Below, in pieces: positions 20,365 to 31,500 of a stretch of DNA of 39,892 bases. How positions within the stretch are numbered: position 1 is the first letter of the stretch; each line of letters begins with the position of its first letter. The translations under genes were made by a program, and so were the position numbers. This stretch comes from Cudoniella acicularis (taxonomy: Eukaryota; Ascomycota; Leotiomycetes; Helotiales; Helotiaceae). Under the pieces are notes generated by a model, which was not told the origin of the DNA, made no database searches, and saw only the letters and a program-made list of their open reading frames with translations. The DNA is taken from NCBI GenBank assembly GCA_013054445.1, contig JAAMPI010000388.1, forward strand, positions 1-39,892. The letters are read 5' to 3'.

Positions 20365-21774
20365 ATGTCCGTCCCTCCCATAGATGGAAAAGTTGGTCGG
20401 CAAAAGTACTCTTACGCTGGCCGTGGCCTCCTAATGAAGGGGCATGCCTACTCGAACTTCCAACCATACCTACCCCGCCTTGAGCCTCTCCGAACAAAAA
20501 AAGAAAAGGTCGCGTTTCGGCAACCAGAAATACCAAGGAAAATCATAACATGGTGGAGGGTACAGTGCGCGCTTCGTGGCATTAGCCCGGATGGAACCAT
20601 CGATGATATACAGAAAAGATTGAGGAGCGCAGGAAACAAGCCAATGCTTCCAGAATTGAAGGACTTGGAGCGTAGATTGGAAGCAGAGTACAGACCGAAA
20701 GTAGAGGCAGCTCATCTAGCAGAGCAGGTTGCCCAAGAGGAGAAATGGCGGAACTCGACCATGGCGGAGAAAGCAGATGCGAACCCGAAACGATTCTTGG
20801 AAGAGCAATTCCCTGTGGACCAAAAGAAAGATGAAGCCATTTCTGTGACTCTGCTTTCTCGCCATAAGTTGCAAGAAGCTGCTACAGCTTATGGCCTTAT
20901 GAGTTCTTACCGAGAAGTTGGGGAACGATACAACGATCGATTGGTGGTTATTGGGAGAAGCCAGGGTGCCATCGATAGCGTGCTCCAGTCATTTGATAGA
21001 GAGAGGCGAAGAGAGCAGCAGCGCCAAGAAGAAGAAGAAGAGGCCGAGATGATGGAGCAACACCGTGATGTTTTACGATCACATGGCAAAAAGAAGGAGT
21101 GGGACGTCACTGGAAGCTGGAAAATCTCATGTGATGCTATTGAAGGGCAGTGGGATGATTGCGATGATTTGACCCTGGAAATCTACCGTGCGAAGTGCGA
21201 TGGGAAAATGCAGATGTTTGCCGAGTTTGATTTCGGAATTGTCAGTGGCATTTTTAGGTTTGAGAAGCTGGTGGGAAGCAAGGCGACTACTTCCAAGGCA
21301 AAGCTCAAAGCCAAATCCAAAACCAAGCCCAAAGCCAAAGTCATTCCGAAAGGCAAATCAAAAGGAAAGAAGAACATCGTGGAGGAAGACTCAGAGAACG
21401 ACGACAGTTTTGACTCGGAATCCGAGGACGACAGCGCTGAATCTCCATTCGCATACACACCCACCTCCTTCTTCCTACCAGCAACAGCAAAGCCAACTCC
21501 TGGAAATCCAACTTGGAATTTTCGCTGGCGAGGCTCAGAACGAGAGGGGCCTATTTGCCTTAACTCCGATGAAGTTCTATACAGTATCACATTTGGCGAG
21601 CCCAAAGGCACCAAGCTGAGCGGTACTTTTGGTGGTGGCTGTTGGGGAAAATGCAAGTTTACGGGCGTCAAAGTTGAAATGGGGAGCAGCTGGAAATTTG
21701 GTAGTGTTGAGGGCAGATGGGAACGGTATAGTCGGGCTGCTTACGAGGATGCAGAGAAAAGTCGATGGCGCTAG
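20365..21774 (+). CDS. Uncharacterised charged protein with SAP-like segment
   Basis: Intronless, 469 aa. Residues 50-95 contain PRKIITWWRVQCALRGISP..TIDDIQKRLR, a helix-extended-helix pattern like SAP-type nucleic-acid-binding motifs. A coiled-coil-like, Glu/Gln/Arg-rich helix (about 205-235) precedes a first beta-rich block that starts WDVTGSWKISC (about residue 250). A lysine-rich stretch with KAK/KPK repeats (about 310-335; a likely nuclear localisation signal) and an acidic stretch (about 338-360) follow. A second beta-rich block (WNFRWRGSE, then TKLSGTFGGG) ends the protein and looks like a duplicate of the first (GSW/WNF..W pattern). This layout suggests a nuclear DNA- or chromatin-associated protein, but I do not recognise a characterised family. 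The ATG at 20365 follows an in-frame stop and gives the longest frame. Confidence 0.7.
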   Translation: MSVPPIDGKVGRQKYSYAGRGLLMKGHAYSNFQPYLPRLEPLRTKKEKVAFRQPEIPRKIITWWRVQCALRGISPDGTIDDIQKRLRSAGNKPMLPELKDLERRLEAEYRPKVEAAHLAEQVAQEEKWRNSTMAEKADANPKRFLEEQFPVDQKKDEAISVTLLSRHKLQEAATAYGLMSSYREVGERYNDRLVVIGRSQGAIDSVLQSFDRERRREQQRQEEEEEAEMMEQHRDVLRSHGKKKEWDVTGSWKISCDAIEGQWDDCDDLTLEIYRAKCDGKMQMFAEFDFGIVSGIFRFEKLVGSKATTSKAKLKAKSKTKPKAKVIPKGKSKGKKNIVEEDSENDDSFDSESEDDSAESPFAYTPTSFFLPATAKPTPGNPTWNFRWRGSEREGPICLNSDEVLYSITFGEPKGTKLSGTFGGGCWGKCKFTGVKVEMGSSWKFGSVEGRWERYSRAAYEDAEKSRWR

Positions 21775-23485
21775 GGCGGTAAAATAAGATCTCTCTCGCA
21801 GAGCGAGGAAATCTTAGCGCTCGGCGTCGTCTGAGACGATTCGTCTCATTTATACGCAATATGGCATTCAAAACTGTCTTTCTTGGGCCAACGAAAATAG
21901 CGATGTTTCGGAGTCGAGTAACACATCGGTGTCATCGGCAAGTCTTTTCGATTGGCATTGAAATCTACACTGAACGAAAAACTCCCAAAGTTCTGTTCTC
22001 CTTGATAGTGTCAAGAGTCTCATTCCTCCCTAATCACAAAAATCATCGAAACTTGAAATCGAGGACGAAAAACATGTCAAAAAAAAGATCTCCAAGATTA
22101 ATTGGTCTAGCCAGGACGGAAATCTGGATTTTTAAAAGCCATTCAGGGCACTCATAGGAGGACAGCGACTCACAAATATGAAGTAGATAGTTTACTTGAC
22201 ACTGTGGATGATTTTTCATTTGAAAAATAGAAAATGTTCTTCTCTCCTTCGGCCCAGCAAACTGGTTCAACCGAAGACTTCGAAGCTTGGTGATTTTTCT
22301 CTTTTGAGGTACTGTTGTGCAAGGAGCTAGCTATGCTATTTATGGATTGATTCATTATACTTTCGAAAAGATGCCGTTATCTTTTCCTTCTTTCATTTTT
22401 TCAATTTCAAATCTTCTTAAGGTTTAGTCGAATCAATCCCTTTCTTCCTACTTGCCTTTTCTTCACGTTTGTATCTTCAATTGTTCCTTCCCACCTTTAC
22501 ATATTTTCAATTTCTAGACAAAGAAAACGCTTATCTACTTCACGAAGAAGTATCACACCTGTATAGCGCATTTTTTTCTGATATATTTTTGTGTTAGCGC
22601 TATTATGGAAGGGGAAAATTACAGACATATTTTTTTTATAGGCACGAGTAGTAGAATCGAGAAATAAACTCAGGAAATAAGAATTATAATTCTTGCTATG
22701 TGTGTTGAAATATATAAGTTGTTTTTTTGGCATTTGACTACTCATTGTAATGTTATCCGTTGCGCTGCCACCAGCTTTGCACTGGACCGTGCACTTATAA
22801 GCGAAGAAATCCAGCAAATCAGAGAGCCAAGATCTGGGTTTGAGCCTTCTGATTTGCTACGATTTTGCGCGTACAATTGATCATGAACTGCAAAGCTGAT
22901 GGCAGCGCAACGGATAGAGGTTCGGGTAGACCTTGTGCTTGTATAATTTGGAAATGGATGCGTATTTATCAGCACACTCAGAATCATCCTTCCATCATCC
23001 CAATTTTACAAGCAGTATTTCTAAGCATGAGTGTGCACTCCTTAGTGCACCTATTTTTAGCTACCGTGTTCTCACTGAAATAAGTGGAGCTTGCCTGTCG
23101 TTCGTTGTATACTCAGCGGTGACACTATGTACTTGGAGCTGTATTTTCAAGCATGCCTAGCAAACCACCGATGGTTACCTCTATCTCTAGTCACATGAGT
23201 GTCATCGGCGATAGCAAGTGCGGGGGCGGGGTAGGTAGCCAGTTTGGCCTAGGTACGATACGCCTACGGCAACTGCCATAAATCGAAGCTAAGTCGCCCT
23301 ATTACCATTACAGGATAGCACTGTCTGCCATGTTTTGTTCAGCTGAGCAGCCTCACCTCATTAGTTGAGGCTGTGCAGGCAAATCTGCCCGCCATCAAAA
23401 TGGAGGCATCAGCGTTTTCAAAGCAACAACAACCGGAAAGCTCACATCTCTTCAATTCGTCTCTCGGACTATCCTTGATGCCACT
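21775..23485. other. Intergenic region containing a palindromic element
   Basis: AT-rich, with no gene. A 163-bp imperfect palindrome (22754-22916) lies in the middle and is listed separately. A pyrimidine-rich stretch at 22380-22500 and the sequence immediately before 23486 could contain promoter elements for the downstream fusion gene. Confidence 0.4.
22754..22916. mobile_element. Palindromic (foldback or MITE-like) element
   Basis: Outer arms 22754-22781 and 22889-22916 are inverted complements over 28 bp with a single mismatch (arm begins TATCCGTTGCGCTGCCA). Inner arms 22813-22823 and 22848-22858 (AGCAAATCAGA / TCTGATTTGCT) are perfect over 11 bp. The whole could fold into one long hairpin. 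The central GGGTTTGAGCC resembles a tRNA B-box with one change, but no A-box lies at the right distance, so a tRNA gene is not claimed. No target-site duplication could be fixed. Confidence 0.5.
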
Positions 23486-25374
23486 ATGGATCCTCTGTCG
23501 ATCACGACAAGCGTCCTATCAATTGTAGGGCACAGTATCAATGCCGTACAATCCTGCCAAAACTATGCGACGAAGTACAATCTCGCGGGCCTCTCAATCG
23601 CCGCCCTGCGCACCGAATGCTCGAGTATTCGCGTCGCTCTTCTACAGATCCACAGCTTAATTATTCGAGATCCAGATCGCGATGCCAGGGACCGATTCGA
23701 GGAGTATGTGCTTGAGGAATACAACGCCGTTCTGGGTGCATGTTCGCTCACGTTTGCTATACTTAACGAGCGTCTGGAGGGAATGGGCCTCGGGGGATTG
23801 GACAAGAAAAATACGAGCGACTTCAGTTCCAAGTGGAAATACATGTGGAATGAATCGCAGATGGATACGATACGCCAAGGTATCCGGGGTCAAGCACTAG
23901 CTATCAATCTTCTCCTTACCGCTTTCCAATCGTACGTGGATACTCTGTTGCCCTTTGAAGCTTGGTCAGTACTAACACTTGGAATTGCAGAGAAACTACC
24001 ACGAAAACGCATCAACTCATGAGAAACCTAAAAGCTTGAACCATCCTTGCGAGCGTTTCCAGTGACGCCGAGTCACTTCAAAGTGCCTGGAACCAGAGGC
24101 AGTCGACTGGAGATGATGTTTCTACAACGGGTTCTATGCTTGGGGACGAAGAATTCAGCTTTGATGATATTGTTATAAACTCGAAAGCGTATCGGAGAGT
24201 GTTTGCGAGGCAGCAGAGTAAACATCAATTCAACAATACTATGATGACTCCCGACTCAGACGATGTTAATGATTCTAAGGAGATAACAAATCCCGGCAGT
24301 TCTGACGCCAATGCAAGTATTCCAGCCCAATTACCACCAAGCTCCCACTCAACGGATGCACCATCGCCTTTCAATCCTCACGTTACATTCCCCAGGGCGC
24401 CAGTGGACCAATTCTCACTGCACCGAACTCCCCGTCACCAAATTAGTTCTGCGCCCGGCCCAATGTTTGCCACCTCGGATAGCTTTGCTTTCCTCTCTTC
24501 TGGCCCAAACAGCCTTGAGTGGCCTTACGTCGATGAGGTGGGCGGAAGAACTACCGCAAGAGATCACGGGGAGGAACAGTATGATCTTGAAATTGCTACC
24601 GCAGGTCCCGGGGAGGAACAACACGACCTTGAAATTGCGAATAAGACGCTTCCTGATGTTACACAGATAGACAGCCAACCAGAAATCCAGTGGTTCATGA
24701 GGCCATACCTCATGGATTTCCTCGTCGAAGCCCACGCTGCCTTTGAACTCCTCCCCCAAACCCTCTTCCTCGCCGTGAACCTCATGGACCGATACTCCTC
24801 AAAAGTCATTGTCTATAAGAGACATTACCAGTTGGTTGGTTGTGCTGCACTTCTGATCGCTGCCAAGTATAGGGATAAAAAGGAGAGGGTACCCATGGTC
24901 CGAGATTTGAAGTCAATGTGCTGCTCCCTTTACGATGAGTTTATGTTCATAGAGATGGAACGCCACGTCTTGAGTACATTGGAATGGATTATTCGACATC
25001 CCGTCGTCGACATATGGATGAAGCCTGCTCTAAAGGGTAGCTCAGCACACGATGAACATATGAAGGTAGAACATATGTCATGGTACCTTTGCGAACTAGC
25101 CTTGTTCCACAAAGACTTTGTTTCGGAGAAGCCCTCCGTCATGGCTCGTGCTTCGTTGGCTCTTTCTTGCGAGATTCTAGGTCGCCCTACTCCTGATGGT
25201 TTGGAGAGCGATGATCAGGAAGTGAGCAAAGCATTAGCACGTCTCTCGCAGAAGCTCGGCAGTCCCACCCATGTCCTATCCCGAAAGTACTCTTCGCCGA
25301 GTTGGTCCAACGTCTCCTTCGCCCTTGCCGAGTTTGCCTCCAAAAGGCTTGAGCAGACGAGACAAGTCAGCTAA
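23486..25374 (+). CDS. Fusion: NLR-type Helo-like N-domain plus G1 cyclin
   Basis: Exon 1 (23486-23931) begins MDPLSITTSVLSIVGHSINA and continues LSIAALRTECSSIRVALLQI, WKYMWNESQMDTIRQGIRGQ. This is the helical N-terminal domain common in fungal NLR/STAND and related proteins. With the intron 23932-23990 the frame continues but meets TGA at 24037-24039. With the longer intron 23932-24062 (also GT-AG, ending TTTCCAG) the frame is open and gives 585 aa. After EEFSFDDIVINSKAYRR, the usual end of that family, and a Pro/Ser linker with a duplicated GEEQ-DLEIA, comes a complete cyclin box. It reads TLPDVTQIDSQPEIQWFMRP, LMDFLVEAH, NLMDRYSSK, HYQLVGCAALLIAAKY, LKSMCCSLYD, LSTLEWIIRHP. These match fungal G1 (Cln/Puc1-like) cyclins that activate Cdc28/Cdk1. 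If the TGA is real, the 412-aa frame from ATG 24136 would still yield the cyclin part. Function of the fusion is unknown. Confidence 0.7.
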
Positions 25375-28300
25375 CGACCAATCAGGTACTACTAAAGTAC
25401 TTTCTGTTACCCATTTGAGAAGAATGATCTGAGCGACAATCTCAACATCACCCTTTCACGCCCTTCTCGGTGCTCTATCCGAACAAGCGTTTTCTCTTGA
25501 ATATGATGTTCCTTGAGGTTTCGCCGAGCTCATGGCCTTCGAATTGCCTGCTACGGGCGTTCCGCTTCGGCCGTGCTTGAGCCAGCAATACCCTTGAGTA
25601 AATCCGTGGAAGCAATTCCGGCCAGGCCCTTTCTCGCGGCTGCAGCCGTTTGCTTCTTCCTGGAAGTATTCTGCCAGCCTGGTGTAGTGGTTTAGCGACG
25701 CACGTGTGGGCAAGAGAACAATGATGAGATCACCAGAGGATACCCACATATCGAGAGATGTTCGGCCTTCGATGACTCAGGTCTAGGCCTGTTCTTCCCG
25801 GCGGCTTTGACGGATTGACTGGACCAGGAGATATGCTTGGAGCCCGCTGGAGCTTCCTGTCCTCACAGAAGGATTTTCCCCCGCTTAGTCTCAATGTAGG
25901 ACGCACAACATGTTAACCCTTTCCAATGCAAGGTGAGTTTGATGCAGAGGGATTCTGACTTGTATATATCATATAGAGGATCTAGCATCCTTGACTTGTC
26001 TAAAGGATCACTACAGAAGATCGGTTGCTGGATAGAATCGTGTGTAAGTGTTAGATAGGAAAAAGTGATAGATGCTGCTTCGTAAGCCACTTATTGGCTG
26101 CTACTGGGATCATAGAAATATCGCCTAGATTAGGTAGTGATTTCATTAAAGGCAGACTATTAATAAGACAAAACAAATTTTCGTTGACAAATCTTTTTTT
26201 GTTATAACATTGGGGTTTAGATTTATATTTCTTTTAAAGCGGCTAGATTTAGATTTAAATTTATAAATTATAAATATAAGTAACTTGTTACTGATTCTTT
26301 AAAGTAACCCCTAGAGCCTTTCCAAACACTAGGGGGAGCGCCCCAGGTGTACTGTATTTTAGAGGGTGTCTGCAATTATAGGGGGGTGGGGTAGCAATAT
26401 AGGTGCACGAGTCACAAAACTTACTATAACCGCTCTAGAATTAAGGGTATGAGAGTACAAGAGTGAGGGTGTGTGCAAGAGTAAGGGTACTAGGAATAGC
26501 TTTAATTTAGCAATAGCCAGGTCGGGACTCTAATTCGAGATAAACTAATAACAAGCTAGTATTCCTTTCTAGATTCTCTATATATTTTTCTCCGGTTATA
26601 GCAAACACTTTCTAAAATACAGGACACCCAGGTGTCTAGAAGCATTCTGAGCAACTCTCTTTATATATAGTATAGTCTTTTCTAATACGTATTTTTATAT
26701 GCCTACGCCGATAGGCAGGTACTTTTATATTCGCTTCTTCTATATATAAAAAGTACTGTTTTCTAAGAACCTTAGTATTCTTTTCTATATCTAAACGTGA
26801 CTTAATTAGCTGAGGTCTAAAGCTATCTTAAGGCCTGAATTTTAGTATTCTCTCCCTCTCTACTTTAAATTATAGAGTAATTAAAGAGTAACTAACTAAA
26901 ACAGTAAGTAAAAGAAACTGATTAATTGCTTAATTAGCTCTAATTTTCGGTCTTCTAGACCTAGTATTCATTGCCTACAGTTGATCTGCTCGATTAACTG
27001 CACCTATATTAAAGTTATGCCCGTCATACAACTGGGGGATCTATATATTTTTAGTAGTAAGATTACTAAATTGCTTTCTTATAGTATTTTATTTTGAAAA
27101 GGAGAACTTAGGGTTCCTCCTAAGTCTTGGGACTTTATTGTAAGCCTCATAATATGGTCTTAGTCTGAAGAGCGTATGTCCTTGCGGGTATACTTAAAGT
27201 GCCTCCGTCAATGTAGTGCGTTGTCAATATTTCAAAGTTACGCCGTTCGATGTACACAGCACCCAACCAATTATAAAATAGTTCTATAAGTGTCCCGGTT
27301 TTAAGACGCCCTACCCGTTGGTATGTCCTGACTGCGTGTATATTTTCTCATTCTCGAAGGCGTTAAAATCTAAGGAAGAATAGTGCTTGCCCATGTAGTA
27401 TTATTATCAGCCATGGCCGTGATACTGGTCCTGAAAGGAGGGGTTAGCTTTGCAGACTTCAAGATCTTTGCTAGCAATCGGAACTGTAAGGACTTTGATA
27501 TTGCTTATGTTCATTGACTTAGAAAACTTCTGAAAAGTTGTGTATTAATACTCTATAGTAACGAGTAATATCTGTTACATTGCAAGTACATAAAGGCTTT
27601 AATTTAATTTTTATGTTGACAGAGGTAGGATATGTATAGATAGTTTCGTTTAACCCTTGGGTTATTCCGTTAAGCAATACTATGGTTAAGCTGTACTCGA
27701 TTTGTTAAGATCTTATGCTAAACATGATAGCAAATGAATTATCTAATATCTCTCTTATACCGTGGGATTTAGCACTGGCCAGGGCTTCGACAGTTATCCA
27801 CATATTTTAGATATCTCGAGTGTTTAGTGAACGAGTAAGTAAATACAGTATGAAGAATCCAAGATTTGTCCCCCCCCCCTTGGACTTAGCTTGCTTAATG
27901 TCGCTCAAGCAGATCTTCCCACTAGGCGATTCAGGTCTAACTAAAGGGTCTCCTGGGTGGCTACCTAAAAATAAAATAGAGGGTAGCTGGTTTTCAAAAT
28001 GGTGTATAGACTTTTTTTTGTATATAAAACCGCAAATACCCGAAAAACTACTTGTACCCAGCTTTATTCCGTCCTTCGGTTAGCTACCCGGGTAGATGTT
28101 TTTCGTGTTTACTTGAAATTACCCTGCCTCGAGAGGACGTCTGCGCTCAAGCTACTTCTGTAAAATCTGCCAAGCTAAGCTTCGGTTGCGATTCAAGACA
28201 TGCCTGTACTCTGCAAGGAGCTGAAGAAATAGAAAAGTATAAAGCTAGACCCCAGGTGGTGGGTTTCTGGTTTTCTATGAGGCTTCACTCTCATTGATTG

Positions 28301-28513
28301 CCGCCGAATTATGAGATACATGGGAGACCAGGGGCTCTGACCGAGTCGGTTAAATAGGTTGTCAGATTCCACTTTCCAAGCTATAAGACTTTGAATTGAA
28401 GTTATTAGAATATTGAGTGAAGATTGTCTTCAGATAAGAAAATCTGATTCCAATAACCTCTATATTAAGGAAGAGAAGATCTATAAGATATCACCTAGTA
28501 TTCGACAAGTTCG
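25375..28513. other. AT-rich gene-poor island between the cyclin fusion and the NLR
   Basis: The first 700 nt have ordinary composition and no gene. From about 26100 to 28080 the sequence is visibly AT-rich with few usable codon frames, as expected for mutated transposon remains. A MITE-like inverted-repeat pair lies at 26346-26628. A 10-base C run is at about 27870-27879. I could not identify reverse transcriptase, integrase or transposase motifs in any frame. Confidence 0.45.
26346..26628. mobile_element. MITE-like element with imperfect terminal inverted repeats
   Basis: Left end 26346-26373 (GGTGTACTGTATTTTAGA..) and the reverse complement of 26601-26628 (GGTGTCCTGTATTTTAGA..) agree at 24 of 28 positions. 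Three of the four differences are G/A or C/T transitions. The 283-bp interior has no coding capacity. Outer flanks do not show an obvious target-site duplication, so the exact ends are uncertain. Confidence 0.45.
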
Positions 28514-31500
28514 TTATGACAATAAATCGTGCAGATTAGACCTCTTCTCCACCATAGGTTTTCTCTCTGCTGGAGTCTTTCCCTTATCTACTGTGCTATA
28601 CTTCCAAAGTCTCATCGTCATGTCGTTAGAGGCTGTAGCAAACATATTTTCAACAGGGCTCGTGGCTACTTTAGTAACCGCTTTCGTATGGGCGTAAATA
28701 ATATGATGTGGAGTCCCTGTTTCCATATCCCAACACAGGACACAGTAATCTTTAGATCCTGAGAGTATACATTTTCCATCACGCGTAATGGCCGTGGTGA
28801 AAACGAAATCCTAAATTTTAGTCAGCTTTGCTGAGAAACAAGGTAGCAATACTTTGCCTCTCACATTGTGTCCTTCAAAGCGGGTGAGGGGTCTGTCGGT
28901 TCCGCGAGGATCGATATTCCAGGACATAATCCTCTTGTCCATGCTGCAGCTAACAATAAATTTATAATCTGGAGTGAACTGAATACTGTAAATAATGTCT
29001 GTATGTCCTAAGAGCTTTTTCCGAATTTTGCCTGTTGTGAGATCCCAAATCCAAATACTTTTATCCAGACTGCCTGCTGCCACCGTAGCGGAATCCGTAG
29101 ATATAGCAACGCATGTTACTTCACTTTCGATGCTCAGGATCAACCGGTTATGGAGTGTGTTGATATCCCACACGCGAACTGTTTTGTCAAAACTCCCAGA
29201 AACCATAGTACAACCGTCCCGGCCAATGTCAATTTCATATATAGCTTCTTCATGTCCTGCTAACTCACCTGTTAGCAAACATGTTCTGACATCCAAAATT
29301 CGAATTATTTTGTCTTCCCAGGCAGTTGCAAGAAGATTGGTGCTTGGAACAAAACAAACAGATCTGCAGTAGTTTTCCCCAACTGAATCCGCTGAGCCAA
29401 AATCCATAGAACGCAAAACAGACCCATCAATAGTGTTGATCAATCTGACCACCTTGTTCTCTCCGGTTGCTATGAGGTTACCATCGGTGCTAAAACATAG
29501 ACTAGATATTACATTTTCATGTTGGAAGGTAAAGCTTAGATCGATATCTAATGCGTTTGACTGTTCCGATGTCCTGGAAGTAGAAACTGCAATCCACTTC
29601 TCCTCTATACTCATCCTGGTTGTGTACCCTGCTGGGGGTTTTGAACTAATCTCATTGAATTTTAATGATTTTAATTCTGTTATCAAGGACTCGATGCTGT
29701 TGGTTTGTGGAGCATCCCAAGATAGAAATCGTCGAGAAGAACGTGTAGGTGGTTTCCCTCGGTATTCATCTAAGATTGACTGCAAGCGTGGGAAATTTGC
29801 GTTCTGTTCAGAACTTTTGGGAAGCTCAGTACCTGGTTTATCGAGAAGCGATAATGCATCAGGTTTGACTACTCCGTGCCCAGAAGGTGTTGATTTCGCT
29901 ACGTCAGGAGCTGGAAACTCGAATTCTTCTTCTCTAGTATCCACGGACATGTCAAGACTTTCATCCGGAAACTGATCGTCAGTTGATGATTTGGTCATTT
30001 TGTTTTTGCGGCCAGTCATGGAGGTCTTTGAATGGGGAAATTCCACAGTAGCTTCTTCAGGAAGAATTGGGTGGGCGCCGGACTGATGCCTCTTAAGTTC
30101 ATTGAAATTCGTAAATCCTAGGGTTGCATAAATGCACCCTGAATAAGAGCAGAGGTGGGGTCGAAGGTGCTTTTTGTGGTGCTGATCGCGCGATTCTGCA
30201 GAAGCGAACCCCTCATAGAATGCAAAGCATTGTTCTTTTGGGCATTTGAACCACCCTTCTGCGTCCCCGTAGCATATTGTGAGATCAAATCTGTGAGGGT
30301 CGTTTGATGGCAGCCTATTAATAAATGACTCGAAAATCAATCGTCTTCTCTGAAGCTGCTCATTCAGACTCTTAATCTCGTACTTGGCAGAAGACTTAGG
30401 AACAACTGTCGATGAGTTTGATTTTGGTCGAAGAGCTTGTAGTTGGCGACTTATTCGAGACTGGTTGGCGCCACTAAATGTCGAGTTGTCATCTCGCAAC
30501 TCTCCTGTGTGTCGTTCGTGGATAAAGTACCTGTTGGTGAACTTATCAAGAGCGGATGCTAGACGCTCGACCTGTGCTGGGGAGAGACCTTCCGATCTGG
30601 TGCAAGAACACAAATAATCTGACCAGTATGCGGTTGCGAAGTCTTGAAAAGAATAATAGCCACGATGCAATAACGTTAAAATGGCTTCGTCGGCCAGTTT
30701 AGGATCAAAGCAGGGAAAACTCAGATACTGCAAGCAATTTATAGCGATATCGAAGTCCATTTCGGAGATATTGACCCGGGGTTGCATATTAGGTCTGCTA
30801 TTATCAACGAGGTACCTACCACAAAGTTAGTAATTGTTTAGTAATGGCATGAATATTAGAGAACCAAAGTGACTTACGATCGTGCCGTATGATGTACTAA
30901 TTCAATGGCCTTATTCGAAGAAATTTCAACTAACGAGCCGCAAAGGTCTTTGATGTCCATTCCTCGTAAGCGACGACCCTCAAAATCAACTATTTCAGAT
31001 TCGAGGTCAATGGAGAAAATTGCCTGTATCTCATGCCACAGAAGTTGGCGCCTTGCACAGACAATCCACGCCAATATCCGCTCTGCAGCTTGACGTTGAG
31101 GAAGTGGGTGTGAGAATACCCTCTGAATAATCCGATCGTAGCTGAAATGCGGATTAGCTAGTTTCGTAATTTTTAAGTTACATTATTACTCACATTTCAT
31201 ATAAGCCAGTTGGAAATAAAGACGGGTCTAGCTCTTTTCGAAGCTGGATCAGAGAAACTTGACTCTTGAGGTGTTTAAGAACGAGCCTCGCGAATAAAAA
31301 CATGCCTAGAAAAGAGTTAAGTAGATGCCAGTTGCTTCAATGATTACGGTTGCTAACCTTGTGCACGCTCAGTAACTAAAGTTATGATTCCAAGCTCCGA
31401 CGGTTCTAAAGCCTTAGATTCTGAAAGGCCAAATTTTTCTCTAATCTTGATTGCTTTTCTTTTAGCATATGTGTAGATCGCTTGCTTATGCTGCGGTGCT

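Noticed and set aside
22820..22925. tRNA gene or tRNA-derived SINE
   Set aside because: GGGTTTGAGCC resembles a B-box and GGCAGCGCAACGGATAGAGG looks faintly like an A-box, but they are in the wrong order and spacing and no cloverleaf forms. The palindrome explains the sequence better.
27820..28083. 87-aa frame in the AT-rich island
   Set aside because: Spans a C10 run and resembles no transposon protein; consistent with chance in relic DNA.
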